A stretch of 64,000 bases of DNA, from NCBI GenBank assembly GCA_031549415.1, contig JAVBPU010000004.1:248001-312000 (forward strand). The letters run 5' to 3'. The DNA is from Limiplasma sp031549415 (GTDB lineage: Bacteria; Bacillota; Clostridia; Christensenellales; Aristaeellaceae). Under the pieces are notes generated by a model. The model was not told the DNA's origin. It ran no database searches and was given only the letters and a program-made list of their open reading frames with translations. This document shows positions 8,816 through 16,587 of this stretch, one piece after another. A program made the position numbers and the translations under genes. Position 1 is the first letter of the stretch. Each line of letters starts with the position of its first letter.

Positions 8816-10861
8816 TCAGTTGTATTCGATGGTGCGTTGGTAAGCCTTATAGGTGCTGGTGTGCATCTTCTCCCGCTTGACCTCCTGGCCGTTTTGGAGC
8901 CATACCTTATAGGTGTCCACCACGTAGCCCGTGCGGGACTTGATGGTTTCCTTGCTGGTGCCATAGGGCATGTTGGGATTCACCACGTACAAAGCATCGA
9001 TGGGCGGCTCCATGGTGCGCACCACCTCGCTTTTCAAATCAATGGTGATGCCCGCCCCCAGGGAATAGCCCCAGATTTCCGCCGAACATTTCCGGTCCTT
9101 ATAATAGGTGATGATAAAGACCGGCGTGTTCTTGTTGTTTTTGAATTGGAAGTCCAGATTAGGCCAGTTGACCGTGGCGTCCTCGCCTCGGTTCACGTAG
9201 GTGCTGGGCCAGGCGTGGGGGCTGCGGCTGGTGACTTCCAGGTCGGCCCGGGCCACGGCGTTAAAAAGCGTGGAGGACACCTGGCAAATGCCGCCGCCCA
9301 CCTCCTCAATGCTCTGCCCGGCAGAGATGGCCCCGGCCTCCCGGTACCCCTTGGCGGTGGTTCGCTGACCGGTGGCTTCATTGAAGCTGAATTTCTCCCC
9401 CGGCATCAGCGCCCTGCCATTGATGGCCTGGCAGGCAAGGTCGATGTTGTTGTTGCGATTCTTGTCGTTGGTGGTATCGGTGGTGAAGGCGGCGGTCATC
9501 TTGAAATCCGCCGAAAGCTTCGCCTTGGTCACGGTGGGCTGGGTCAGCACCGGCTCCACAGTGACCACCACGCCCTTTTCCCACCGGTCCAGGCTGGCCG
9601 TCACCTTCTGGTATAGCGCTTCTGGGTCCAGGGTCACCCCCACCTGCTCGTCTGTAAACTGAAAGGTGCGGGTGTTAAAATCAAAGCTGGCAATTTGCGA
9701 ATCCTTGGGAGGCCGGGTCACGGCAGTGGCAATCTCATCCACCAGCTTGCGCACGGCCTGATGATCATAAGCCGCCTTGGCCTCAAGGTTGATCCCGCTT
9801 TCCCGCAGACGCAGGGCCGTGTCCACCCGTTCCTTAAAGGGAGTGATCTTCGTACCCAAAATCTCCGGCGTGTTCCCCCGGCCAATGGCGAAGGCCTGTT
9901 CCAGCACATTGCCCAAATCCCTGGTGGCGGGCACGTTACTTTGGTCAAACACCCAGGTTTTGTTGCCAATGGCCACCGTGACCGAGGCCGTGCCCTGGAT
10001 GGGCTGCCCCTGGGTGCCCTGTAGCGCGTCCTGGGCCTGGGCCATGGTCATATCCCCCAGGCTGACGCCATCCACAAACACGCCGGGAAAAATCACGTCC
10101 GAACGCATATAGTCCCGGTAACGCTTGTAGGTCTGTGCGGTCTCCTTGTCATAGATGAGCATTTCCCCGTTGACGAAGGCGTAGTTGGGCACATCCTTCC
10201 AAAAATAGCCCGCCACCTGCGGCATCATCATCACCACAATGAAGGACAGCGCCAGGGTGCACAGCGTGATGATGGCCACGTAAAAATAGGGGCTGCCGGT
10301 AAGGCCCTTGCCGCTTTTTCCCTTTTTCCCGCTGTGGCCTGTTGGGCCCATGGCCCCAGGGGCCGCTTTTCCAGGCAAGGGCTGGGCATGGGGGGGATTC
10401 CCATTTGCCCCGGCTTTTTCCTCCACAGCGCCCGGCTTGGTTCCCATTCGGTCCTCTTTGCGCCGCCCCCAGTTGACTCCCTGGGGGCCTGTGCGCTTGG
10501 CTGGGCTGTTTGGCTGACCCTCCGGAACCGCGCTGAGAGGGATGTGAAAGGGAAGCGCCTCATCAAAGCCAAAATCCGCGCCCTCCCCCTGCCGAGATCC
10601 TGGCGCGGGGGCTTCCTGCGCTGTCTCTTCCTGGGCGTAAGGGTCCCGGTCAAACTTTTCATTGGCATAGGGGTCGTGGTCAAAGGCCTCCGGCGGGTAC
10701 ACTTTTGCGCTTTTATTCTGCAGGTTTTTGGAAAAAGACGGGGGCAGTTGAAACTCCCCCGCGCTGGTGCGGATTAAGTTCGGCGCGCTCTTGACCCGGG
10801 GCCTGCTGCGGGGCTTAAAGTTCTCCGGGTTATTGATGTCTTGCTCATCCCATGCTGCCAT
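8816..10861 (-). CDS. VanW family membrane protein
   Basis: A 681-residue protein. Residues 1-190 are a polar, Pro/Gly/Lys-rich cytoplasmic region. One transmembrane helix follows near 195-217 (YVAIITLCTLALSFIVVMM). The outside part carries the FPGVFVDGVSLGDMT motif near 256, typical of the peptidoglycan-binding domain that precedes VanW, and then the VanW domain (PGEKFSFNEATGQRT near 480, GGGICQVSSTLFNA near 515, SPHAWPSTYV near 540). Topology is therefore N-in, C-out. VanW proteins occur beside vancomycin resistance genes but are widespread in Firmicutes with an unclear envelope role; nothing here suggests vancomycin resistance. The ATG has GGGGAGG upstream, and the gene lies 24 bases behind rex, probably in one transcript. 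Confidence 0.93.
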   Translation of the reverse strand: MAAWDEQDINNPENFKPRSRPRVKSAPNLIRTSAGEFQLPPSFSKNLQNKSAKVYPPEAFDHDPYANEKFDRDPYAQEETAQEAPAPGSRQGEGADFGFDEALPFHIPLSAVPEGQPNSPAKRTGPQGVNWGRRKEDRMGTKPGAVEEKAGANGNPPHAQPLPGKAAPGAMGPTGHSGKKGKSGKGLTGSPYFYVAIITLCTLALSFIVVMMMPQVAGYFWKDVPNYAFVNGEMLIYDKETAQTYKRYRDYMRSDVIFPGVFVDGVSLGDMTMAQAQDALQGTQGQPIQGTASVTVAIGNKTWVFDQSNVPATRDLGNVLEQAFAIGRGNTPEILGTKITPFKERVDTALRLRESGINLEAKAAYDHQAVRKLVDEIATAVTRPPKDSQIASFDFNTRTFQFTDEQVGVTLDPEALYQKVTASLDRWEKGVVVTVEPVLTQPTVTKAKLSADFKMTAAFTTDTTNDKNRNNNIDLACQAINGRALMPGEKFSFNEATGQRTTAKGYREAGAISAGQSIEEVGGGICQVSSTLFNAVARADLEVTSRSPHAWPSTYVNRGEDATVNWPNLDFQFKNNKNTPVFIITYYKDRKCSAEIWGYSLGAGITIDLKSEVVRTMEPPIDALYVVNPNMPYGTSKETIKSRTGYVVDTYKVWLQNGQEVKREKMHTSTYKAYQRTIEYN

Positions 10862-10885
10862 GAAAAAGTCCTCCCCGCCAGCGAG

Positions 10886-11518
10886 TTACCGGCCTTGCAG
10901 GTCTAGCATGCGGTAGCTTAGCACTTGCAAACCCTCTTCCAAATGCACGTTCACCAACGCTATGTCCTTTGGCAGTTTGAGGTCCAAAGGGGCAAAGTTC
11001 CAAATGGCGGGAACCCCGCACTGGCAGACCTCCTGTGCCAAAGCCTGCGCTTTTTCCGCAGGCACCGCCAGCACACCGATTTCCACTTTATTTTCCGCAA
11101 GAAACGAACGAATATGCGCCACGTCCTGCACCAGTAGGTTTCCCACCCGCGTGCCCACTTTGGCCGGGTCCGCGTCAAAAATAGCGATGGGCAAAAACCC
11201 GCTTTTCGCAAAGGAATTTGAATTGGCAATGGCGTGGCCGATGTTGCCCGCGCCCAGAATGATCATGGGATGCTCTTTATCCAGGCCCAAAATCTTTCCG
11301 ATGTTGTCCCGCAGTTCCTTCACCACATAGCCGTAGCCTTGGCGGCCAAAGCCCCCAAAGCAATTGATATCTTGCCGGATTTGGGAAGCCGTCAGCCGCA
11401 TCCTCTCGCCCAATTCCTGGGAGGAAATTTGCGCCACGCCTTCCTTTTCCAGTTCACTCAAATGTCGGTAATACCCGGGCAACCGCCGGATCACAGCTTC
11501 TGATACATAGCCCGCCAT
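10886..11518 (-). CDS. rex: Redox-sensing transcriptional repressor Rex
   Basis: A 210-residue NADH/NAD+-responsive repressor. The N-terminal winged helix covers residues about 1-80 (RLPGYYRHLSELEKEG; ERMRLTASQIRQDINCFGGFG). The Rossmann NAD-binding domain follows (IILGAGNIGHAIA near 92, then IFDADPAKVG). The length and the ...SYRMLDLQGR end fit the family. Rex senses the NADH/NAD+ ratio and represses fermentation and alcohol/lactate dehydrogenase genes in anaerobes and facultative Gram-positives. The gene is first in a probable rex-vanW transcript. I could not find a convincing Rex operator in its own promoter. Confidence 0.97.
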   Translation of the reverse strand: MAGYVSEAVIRRLPGYYRHLSELEKEGVAQISSQELGERMRLTASQIRQDINCFGGFGRQGYGYVVKELRDNIGKILGLDKEHPMIILGAGNIGHAIANSNSFAKSGFLPIAIFDADPAKVGTRVGNLLVQDVAHIRSFLAENKVEIGVLAVPAEKAQALAQEVCQCGVPAIWNFAPLDLKLPKDIALVNVHLEEGLQVLSYRMLDLQGR

Positions 11519-11582
11519 GGAACCCCTCCTTGATGGAGATGCGTTAGAGGATTACAATATGATTACAAATCTGTCACTTTTT

Positions 11583-11611
11583 AGTATAACATATCGTTGT
11601 TTTTTTCACAA
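11583..11611 (-). promoter_or_regulatory. Promoter of rex
   Basis: On the minus strand TTGTGA (11606-11611) and TATACT (11583-11588) are 17 bases apart, upstream of the rex ATG at 11518. The leader between them is A/T-rich with two TTGTAATC-like half sites whose meaning is unknown. Confidence 0.7.
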
Positions 11612-11689
11612 GAGCCAGGGGCGGGAAAGTTGGGAAAAGTAAAATTTGGAAACGGCCCATCACAAAAGCACACGGCCACAGCCCCCACA

Positions 11690-11729
11690 AAAATGGGCCA
11701 AACCAGCGACATGCGCCATGGCTTGGCCC
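11690..11729 (-). terminator. Terminator of the rpmH-rnpA-yidD-yidC-jag transcript
   Basis: On the minus strand GGGCCAA (11723-11729) pairs with TTGGCCC (11695-11701) and is followed by ATTTTTG. It sits 30 bases after the jag stop codon. Confidence 0.7.
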
Positions 11730-11758
11730 TTGTGTGGATTGATAAAGGCTTGCTCCGC

Positions 11759-12649
11759 TCACTTCAAGGTAATCACCACATGGCGGTTGGGCTCGTCGCC
11801 TTCACTGTGGGTGGTCACCTGATCGTTACCCTGCAAGGCGCTATGCAAAATGCGGCGCTCGTAGGGGTTCATAGGCTCCATCACCACTTTGCGGCCGGTC
11901 TTGACGGCGCGGCTGGCCATGCGGTTGGCCAAACGGGTGAGGGCTTCCTCCCGCTTGGCGCGGTAATCCTCGGTATCCAAGGTAACGCGAACGTAGGCAT
12001 CCCGGTCCTTGTTCACATGGAGGCTGGTCAGGTATTGCAGCGAGTCCAAGGTCTCGCCCCGGCGGCCGATGAGGATGCCCAGGGTATCCCCATGCATGTC
12101 CACCCGCACGTTGCCCTCTTCATCCTGCCGGGCGGCCACGCTCACCTGCACGCCCATCAGCCGGGTCAGGGTCAGCAAAAACTGTTGCGCCAGGGCCTCC
12201 GGGGTGCCTTCCGCCGCCATGGGCGCGGGGGTCACGGTTGTGGCCTCACTGGGCTGAGCTCGGGGGGCCCGTTCCGCGCGGGGGGCCCTCTCCTGCTGGG
12301 CAGGCTTGGCTTCGCTGGCGGCCTCCTTGGCCTGGCTCTTGGCTTCCTGGGCTTTTTCCTTTACGCCCTTTTTGGGCGCTTCTTTTTTTGAAACGGGCTT
12401 TTGAGACGTTTTCGCCGCAGGCTTTTCCGTATCGTCAATGGAAAGGCCAAAGCGCAGAGGGTCGTCCTCCGCGCCGTCCCGCAAGGTCAAGCGCACCATC
12501 ACGGGCTTGCTGCCCAGCAGACCCAAAAAGCCTTTGGAACCCTCGCTCAAAATGTCGATGGTGACGTCGCCCAAGGAACAGCCCAGCTTTTCAAGGCCCT
12601 GGGTAACGGCCTCTTCCATAGTCTTTGCGCTGGATTCAATGGACCTCAT
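11759..12649 (-). CDS. jag: RNA-binding protein Jag (KhpB)
   Basis: A 296-residue SpoIIIJ-associated protein. The Jag_N domain spans residues 1-50 (SSAKTMEEAVTQGLEKLGC...GSKGFLGLLG). A long, charged Ala/Lys/Glu/Pro-rich linker runs from about 65 to 150. The KH domain contains IGRRGETLDSLQYL near 205, and the R3H domain contains the conserved NPYERRILHSALQ near 260. Jag/KhpB binds small RNAs and mRNAs and influences cell elongation and division in Gram-positives. The start codon overlaps the yidC stop (12646-12649), indicating translational coupling with the insertase, as is usual for this pair. The linker is longer than in Bacillus Jag. Confidence 0.97.
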   Translation of the reverse strand: MRSIESSAKTMEEAVTQGLEKLGCSLGDVTIDILSEGSKGFLGLLGSKPVMVRLTLRDGAEDDPLRFGLSIDDTEKPAAKTSQKPVSKKEAPKKGVKEKAQEAKSQAKEAASEAKPAQQERAPRAERAPRAQPSEATTVTPAPMAAEGTPEALAQQFLLTLTRLMGVQVSVAARQDEEGNVRVDMHGDTLGILIGRRGETLDSLQYLTSLHVNKDRDAYVRVTLDTEDYRAKREEALTRLANRMASRAVKTGRKVVMEPMNPYERRILHSALQGNDQVTTHSEGDEPNRHVVITLK

Positions 12650-13674
12650 TTCACGGTTCCCTCCCCCATGGTGAGCGCGCCGGCTTTTTCCTGCGCGTCA
12701 AAAATCTTGTTCAAAACCGCGCCCTGGCCCCAGGCGATTACGTTGGCCATCACCCAGTACAGGGAGAAGCCCGCGTTATAGCTGGAGCAAAGATACAGGG
12801 AAAACAGCGGGAAAAAGTATTTCATAAACTTGCCACCGGCAGGATTGGCGCCCTCGGTGGTGGCCGTCGGCTGGGGCTGGGTAGCGGTCATCAGGAACTG
12901 GGTCACCGCGGCCAGAACGGGCAGCAGGAAATAGCCGTTGGGCTGCGCGTAAATGGTCAGCTTGGTGATCATCAGGTTCAGCTCCGGCATGGCGGCCCAC
13001 TTGGCCATTTCTTGCACGTAGGTGGGGTTCTGGGTCAGCACGCCAAAGACCACATCGCCAAAAAGCAAAGTCTGGGCGGGGGTGGCGGCGGCGCCTGCGG
13101 CAATGGCGGCGTTCACGCTATCCATGGACAAACCCATGCCCGCCAGGGCCGAAAGCTTGTCCGCAGGCAAGCTGTTCCACACGCTGGTCCAAACCTCCAT
13201 GGGGATCTGCTTCAGGTTGGTAGCATCCGCAATGGCGGTGGCAAAGGGGCTGTCCGGCATCCACAGGTTCTTCACCCACAGCCAGCCCTCGTTGGTCTGC
13301 ACGCCAGTGGTCAGAAAATCCACCACCTGATGGGCCATCTGGGTCTGGGCGATCAGCCGCATGGCGCCAAACATGGCAATGAGCACCGGGAAGGTGATCA
13401 GCATGGGCACGCAGCCGGACAGGGGATTGATCCGCTCCTTGCGGTACAACTCGCTGGTTTTCTGGTTCAGCTTGTCCTTGTCGTTGGCATATTTCTTTTG
13501 CAGCTTGGCGATTTCCGGCTGCAGCTTGGTCATGCGGCGCATGCTTTTGCGGCTCTTATAATCAAACGGAAACAAAACCAGCTTGACCAGCAACGTGAAA
13601 ACCACAATAGACCAACCGTAGTTGTTCACCACGGAATTAATCGCATTCAAAATGCCCGCCAAAAACTCATTCAT
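12646..13674 (-). CDS. yidC: Membrane protein insertase YidC/SpoIIIJ
   Basis: A 342-residue YidC/Oxa1/Alb3 insertase that places small membrane proteins into the cytoplasmic membrane, alone or with SecYEG. The first helix begins NNYGWSIVVFTLLVKLVLFP and contains the conserved hydrophilic-groove region with an Arg shortly after (SRKSMRRM). The cytoplasmic coiled region LQPEIAKLQKKYANDK and the IFPxL-like CVPMLITFPVLIAMFG helix follow, then two or three C-terminal helices. The extracytoplasmic insert between helices 2 and 3 (residues about 125-225) is long for a Gram-positive YidC. No lipobox is seen at the N-terminus, unlike B. subtilis SpoIIIJ. It lies 6 bases after yidD and overlaps jag. Confidence 0.97.
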   Translation of the reverse strand: MNEFLAGILNAINSVVNNYGWSIVVFTLLVKLVLFPFDYKSRKSMRRMTKLQPEIAKLQKKYANDKDKLNQKTSELYRKERINPLSGCVPMLITFPVLIAMFGAMRLIAQTQMAHQVVDFLTTGVQTNEGWLWVKNLWMPDSPFATAIADATNLKQIPMEVWTSVWNSLPADKLSALAGMGLSMDSVNAAIAAGAAATPAQTLLFGDVVFGVLTQNPTYVQEMAKWAAMPELNLMITKLTIYAQPNGYFLLPVLAAVTQFLMTATQPQPTATTEGANPAGGKFMKYFFPLFSLYLCSSYNAGFSLYWVMANVIAWGQGAVLNKIFDAQEKAGALTMGEGTVK

Positions 13675-13680
13675 AAGGGG

Positions 13681-13920
13681 TCATTCCCTCCTCAGTGTGG
13701 TGTTGGGGCCTTCAGGTACCGGATCGTACCCGCCCTTGCAAAAGGGGTTGCACCGCAGCAAACGCCACAAAGCCATTCCCCCGCCTCTTAACGCGCCAAA
13801 CCGCTGGATGGCGGTGAGGGCATATTGGGAGCAGGTGGGCTGAAACCGGCAGGAAGGCGGCGTGTGCGGACTGATGTGCCGCTGATAGAAACGGATGAAG
13901 CGGATGAGCAGGTTTCTCAT
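13681..13920 (-). CDS. yidD: Membrane protein insertion efficiency factor YidD
   Basis: A 79-residue YidD protein, a small membrane-associated factor encoded between rnpA and yidC in most bacteria and thought to aid YidC-dependent insertion. Diagnostic features are IRFIRFYQRHISP, the CRFxPTCSxYA motif, and the C-terminal RLLRCNPFCKGGYDPVP. The ATG at 13918-13920 overlaps the rnpA stop. A longer upstream frame exists but reads through rnpA and is not used. The tail NTTLRRE is divergent. Confidence 0.96.
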   Translation of the reverse strand: MRNLLIRFIRFYQRHISPHTPPSCRFQPTCSQYALTAIQRFGALRGGGMALWRLLRCNPFCKGGYDPVPEGPNTTLRRE

Positions 13921-14267
13921 GAGGACCTCTTTTTGCCCGGTGGTGGCGCTGTTTGCAGCTTGCGCAGCATTTGATCCACGCCCTGGGCGATCTGCGCCAG
14001 GGACTGCTGGGGCAAGCCGGGCCGGGCTACCACCACATAAAGCCCCTGGGGCAGGCCTGGCATGCGGAGGCGGAACACCTCCCGAAGCAAGCGTTTGGTG
14101 CGGTTGCGCACCACCGCCCCCCCTACCTTCTTGCTGACGGAAAAGCCCACGCGCTTTTGCTGGCCCCGGACATACAGCAGGCTCATGTCCCTGCCGTTCA
14201 CCCGAAGGCCCCGCCGGTATACATAGCGGAACTGACGGTCTGGCCCCAAGCGATACTGCCGCTGCAA
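13917..14267 (-). CDS. rnpA: Ribonuclease P protein component
   Basis: A 116-residue protein subunit of RNase P, which matures tRNA 5' ends together with the RnpB RNA. The RNR signature region is present (VGGAVVRNRTKRLLREVFR, residues about 48-66), as is the N-terminal YRLGPDRQFRYVYRRG. The start is TTG at 14265-14267 after a G-rich site (GGGGGG). The C-terminus has an extra Pro/Lys-rich tail (APPPGKKRSS). It lies downstream of rpmH and overlaps yidD by 4 bp. Confidence 0.96.
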   Translation of the reverse strand: MQRQYRLGPDRQFRYVYRRGLRVNGRDMSLLYVRGQQKRVGFSVSKKVGGAVVRNRTKRLLREVFRLRMPGLPQGLYVVVARPGLPQQSLAQIAQGVDQMLRKLQTAPPPGKKRSS

Positions 14268-14376
14268 CGCGATCCCCCCAAATGCCCGATAATACCGGAA
14301 AAGCCCGTACCCACTTCACCCAAAGCTTGAGGAATGGGGGCGGGCCAAACCGAAACCAAAGGACAAACCGCTTTTC

Positions 14377-14511
14377 TTAGGCGCTTAGCACCTTGCGGCC
14401 ACGGCGGCGGCGGGCGGCAAGCACGCGGCGGCCATTCTTGGTGGACATGCGGGCACGGAAGCCATGCACCTTGCTACGCTGGCGTTTTTTCGGCTGGTAC
14501 GTACGAAACAT
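14377..14511 (-). CDS. rpmH: 50S ribosomal protein L34
   Basis: A 44-residue, strongly basic L34 protein of the large ribosomal subunit, beginning MFRTYQPKKRQRSKVHGFR, with RMSTKNGRRVLAARRRRGRK and ending VLSA. The length is exactly that of typical L34. AAGGAG lies just upstream of the ATG (GTCAAGGAGTGTTTTTCAC). It is the first gene of the rpmH-rnpA-yidD-yidC-jag transcript and has a consensus promoter upstream. About 110 bases separate it from rnpA. Confidence 0.98.
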   Translation of the reverse strand: MFRTYQPKKRQRSKVHGFRARMSTKNGRRVLAARRRRGRKVLSA

Positions 14512-14595
14512 GTGAAAAACACTCCTTGACGCTCTAATCTATGGCTGACGCGCACCCGAAACCAGGCGCACAGATAACCACAAAACAACCACTCT

Positions 14596-14624
14596 AGTAT
14601 ACTGATGGGGCCCCTTGCTGTCAA
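14596..14624 (-). promoter_or_regulatory. Promoter of rpmH operon
   Basis: On the minus strand TTGACA (14619-14624) and TATACT (14596-14601) are exactly 17 bases apart. This consensus sigma-A promoter fits a highly expressed ribosomal protein operon. Confidence 0.85.
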
Positions 14625-14687
14625 GCGTTCCAAAAGATTTTGTGAAGGCTTTGTGAAGGCTCTCAGGCAGGCGCATGCTTCCCACAC

Positions 14688-14709
14688 AAAAAAGCGGCAG
14701 GGGCCGCTT
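14688..14709 (-). terminator. Terminator, probably of the purine operon
   Basis: On the minus strand AGCGGC-CCCT-GCCGCT is followed by a run of six T. The T-run exists only in the minus direction, so it ends leftward transcripts. The only minus-strand gene upstream is purB, 400 bases away, with a small opposite-strand gene in between. It also insulates the rpmH promoter. Confidence 0.75.
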
Positions 14710-14818
14710 CCAGCGCTGCACTTTTACCGGTACATCTCATAATTGCCAGATGGAAAGGCCATACTGTCTGTGCGCCTGTGGCGCTTGTCATCCCTTCGCC
14801 GGCAAAAGGAGGAATTCG

Positions 14819-15088
14819 GTGGATGCTATCACCGTCAAGGTGTCTGCTCTTTTGGTGATGGTGCAGGCCCTGGTTACCGCGAAAATGGACTACGTGACCC
14901 TTTCCACACACCCCATGCCCGACAGCCTGGAGGGCTATTTGCGCTTTGAAGCCTACCGGGAGGGCGACCCCAACCTGGCCTTTGTATTCCCAGGAGAATG
15001 GCTGGCCCAGGTGCCCAGAGAAGCGATGCCCGAAAGCAGCCCCTTTACCCCCGTGGCGGCCCAGGTGCTGAACAGTTTGCTGCAGTAG
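14819..15088 (+). CDS. Small uncharacterised protein
   Basis: An 89-residue protein of no recognised family. The start is GTG 14819 because AAAGGAGG (14805-14812) lies 6 bases upstream; in-frame ATGs at 14675 and 14751 lack a binding site and would add a Cys-rich leader. There is a hydrophobic N-terminal stretch (ITVKVSALLVMVQALVTA), too polar for a clear membrane helix, then an acidic, aromatic-rich body (MDYVTLSTHPMPD, LAFVFPGEWLAQVP). No signal peptide cleavage site is evident. It is a single plus-strand gene placed between purB and rpmH, and leftward purine-operon transcripts probably cross it before reaching the terminator at 14688-14709. Confidence 0.65.
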   Translation: MDAITVKVSALLVMVQALVTAKMDYVTLSTHPMPDSLEGYLRFEAYREGDPNLAFVFPGEWLAQVPREAMPESSPFTPVAAQVLNSLLQ

Positions 15089-15110
15089 GGGGTGCTCCCG
15101 CACCCTGCGC

Positions 15111-16550
15111 CTATACGCTGAGTTCCTGCTTTTCTCCCAAAAGGTCCTTGTTCTCAGCAAGCACAGGCTGCACGACCTCCGCCAGGTATTCCTCCACCTG
15201 CTGGCAGCTTCGGCCAATGAAATGCTTTGGCTCCAAAATTCTTTGGCATTCCTCCAAAGTCACGCCAAAGGCCGGGTCCGCCGCGATCCGTTCCAGCAGG
15301 TCATTGCTTTCGCCTTCCTCTTTCACCCGCTTGGCGGCAGCCTGGCTGTGGGAACGCAGCCTTTCGTGAAGCTCCTGGCGGTCTCCCCCCCGCTTCACCG
15401 CATCCATCAAAAGATTCTCCGTGGCCATAAAGGGCAGCTCGTTCATCACCCGGGCCCGCACCACTTTTTCGTACACCACCAGGCCGTCGCATACGTTCAT
15501 CATCAGGTTCAAAATGGCGTCCACGCCCAAAAAGGCCTCGCTGACGGCAATGCGCCGGTTGGCGCTGTCGTCCAGGCTGCGTTCAAACCACTGGGTCCCG
15601 GCGGTGATGGCGGTGTTTAACGCGTCCACCATCACGTAGCGGGACAGGCCGCTGATGCGCTCGCTACGCATGGGGTTGCGCTTGTAGGGCATGGCCGAGG
15701 AGCCGATCTGGCTTTTTTCAAAGGGCTCCTCCATCTCCTTGAAGCCTTGCAGCAAGCGCAGATCATAGCTGAACTTGCTGGCGCTTTGGGCGATGCCGGA
15801 CAGGGTGGACACCACCATGTAATCCATTTTGCGGCTGTAGGTCTGGCCGCTGACGGGCACCACCCGGGCAAAGCCCATTTGGTTTGCGATGTCGCTTTCC
15901 AGGGCTTTGATTTTCTCGCTGTCGCCGGAGAGCAGCTCCATGAAGCTGGCCTGGGTACCTGTGGTGCCTTTGTTGCCCAGCAGCGCCAAAGAACCGGTGC
16001 GGTGGGTCAGCTCTTCATAATCCATCATCAGTTCGTTGATCCACAAGGTGGCCCGCTTGCCCACGGTGGTCAGCTGCGCGGGCTGCAAATGGGTGTAGGC
16101 CAGGCAGGGCAAAGCCTTGTACTTTTCCGCAAAGGCGGCCAGCAAGGATACCACGTTGAGCAGCTTCCGCCGCAGGATGTGAAGCCCCTGCTTCATCACC
16201 AGCACGTCGGTATTGTCCCCCACGTAGCAGCTGGTGGCCCCCAGGTGGATGATCCCCGCCGCCGTGGGGCATTGCAGCCCGTAGGCGTACACATGGCTCA
16301 TCACATCGTGGCGCACTTCCTTTTCCCGGCGCAGGGCGTCCTCATAGTTGATGTCCTGGGCATGGGCTTCCAGCTCCGCAATCTGGCTGTCCGAAATGGG
16401 CAGGCCCTGCCGCTGCTCCGCCTTGGCCAGGGCGATCCACAGCCTGCGCCAGGTGCGAAACTTGTTGTCGTCAGAAAAAACGGCCTGCATTTCCTGGCTG
16501 GCATACCGGGTGGAAAAGGGGCTGATATAGCCGCTGTGGTTTTCGGTCAT
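15111..16550 (-). CDS. purB: Adenylosuccinate lyase
   Basis: A 479-residue enzyme of the fumarase/aspartase superfamily. It cleaves SAICAR to AICAR in the IMP pathway and adenylosuccinate to AMP, releasing fumarate each time. Visible landmarks are EVRHDVMSHVYAYG (catalytic-base region with His), IHLGATSCYVGDN, LAYTHLQPAQLTTVGKR (second His), and the signature loop GSSAMPYKRNPMRSE near residue 290. The length is normal for the eukaryote-like bacterial form. It is the last gene of the purine operon, 37 bases after purL. Confidence 0.98.
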   Translation of the reverse strand: MTENHSGYISPFSTRYASQEMQAVFSDDNKFRTWRRLWIALAKAEQRQGLPISDSQIAELEAHAQDINYEDALRREKEVRHDVMSHVYAYGLQCPTAAGIIHLGATSCYVGDNTDVLVMKQGLHILRRKLLNVVSLLAAFAEKYKALPCLAYTHLQPAQLTTVGKRATLWINELMMDYEELTHRTGSLALLGNKGTTGTQASFMELLSGDSEKIKALESDIANQMGFARVVPVSGQTYSRKMDYMVVSTLSGIAQSASKFSYDLRLLQGFKEMEEPFEKSQIGSSAMPYKRNPMRSERISGLSRYVMVDALNTAITAGTQWFERSLDDSANRRIAVSEAFLGVDAILNLMMNVCDGLVVYEKVVRARVMNELPFMATENLLMDAVKRGGDRQELHERLRSHSQAAAKRVKEEGESNDLLERIAADPAFGVTLEECQRILEPKHFIGRSCQQVEEYLAEVVQPVLAENKDLLGEKQELSV

Positions 16551-16587
16551 CAGACTTTCTCCTTTTTAGCGAAACGTAGCACGCGCC

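Noticed and set aside
14512..14818. Replication origin beside rpmH
   Set aside because: Only one weak DnaA-box-like sequence (ATAACCACA) is present and there is no dnaA; not enough for an origin.
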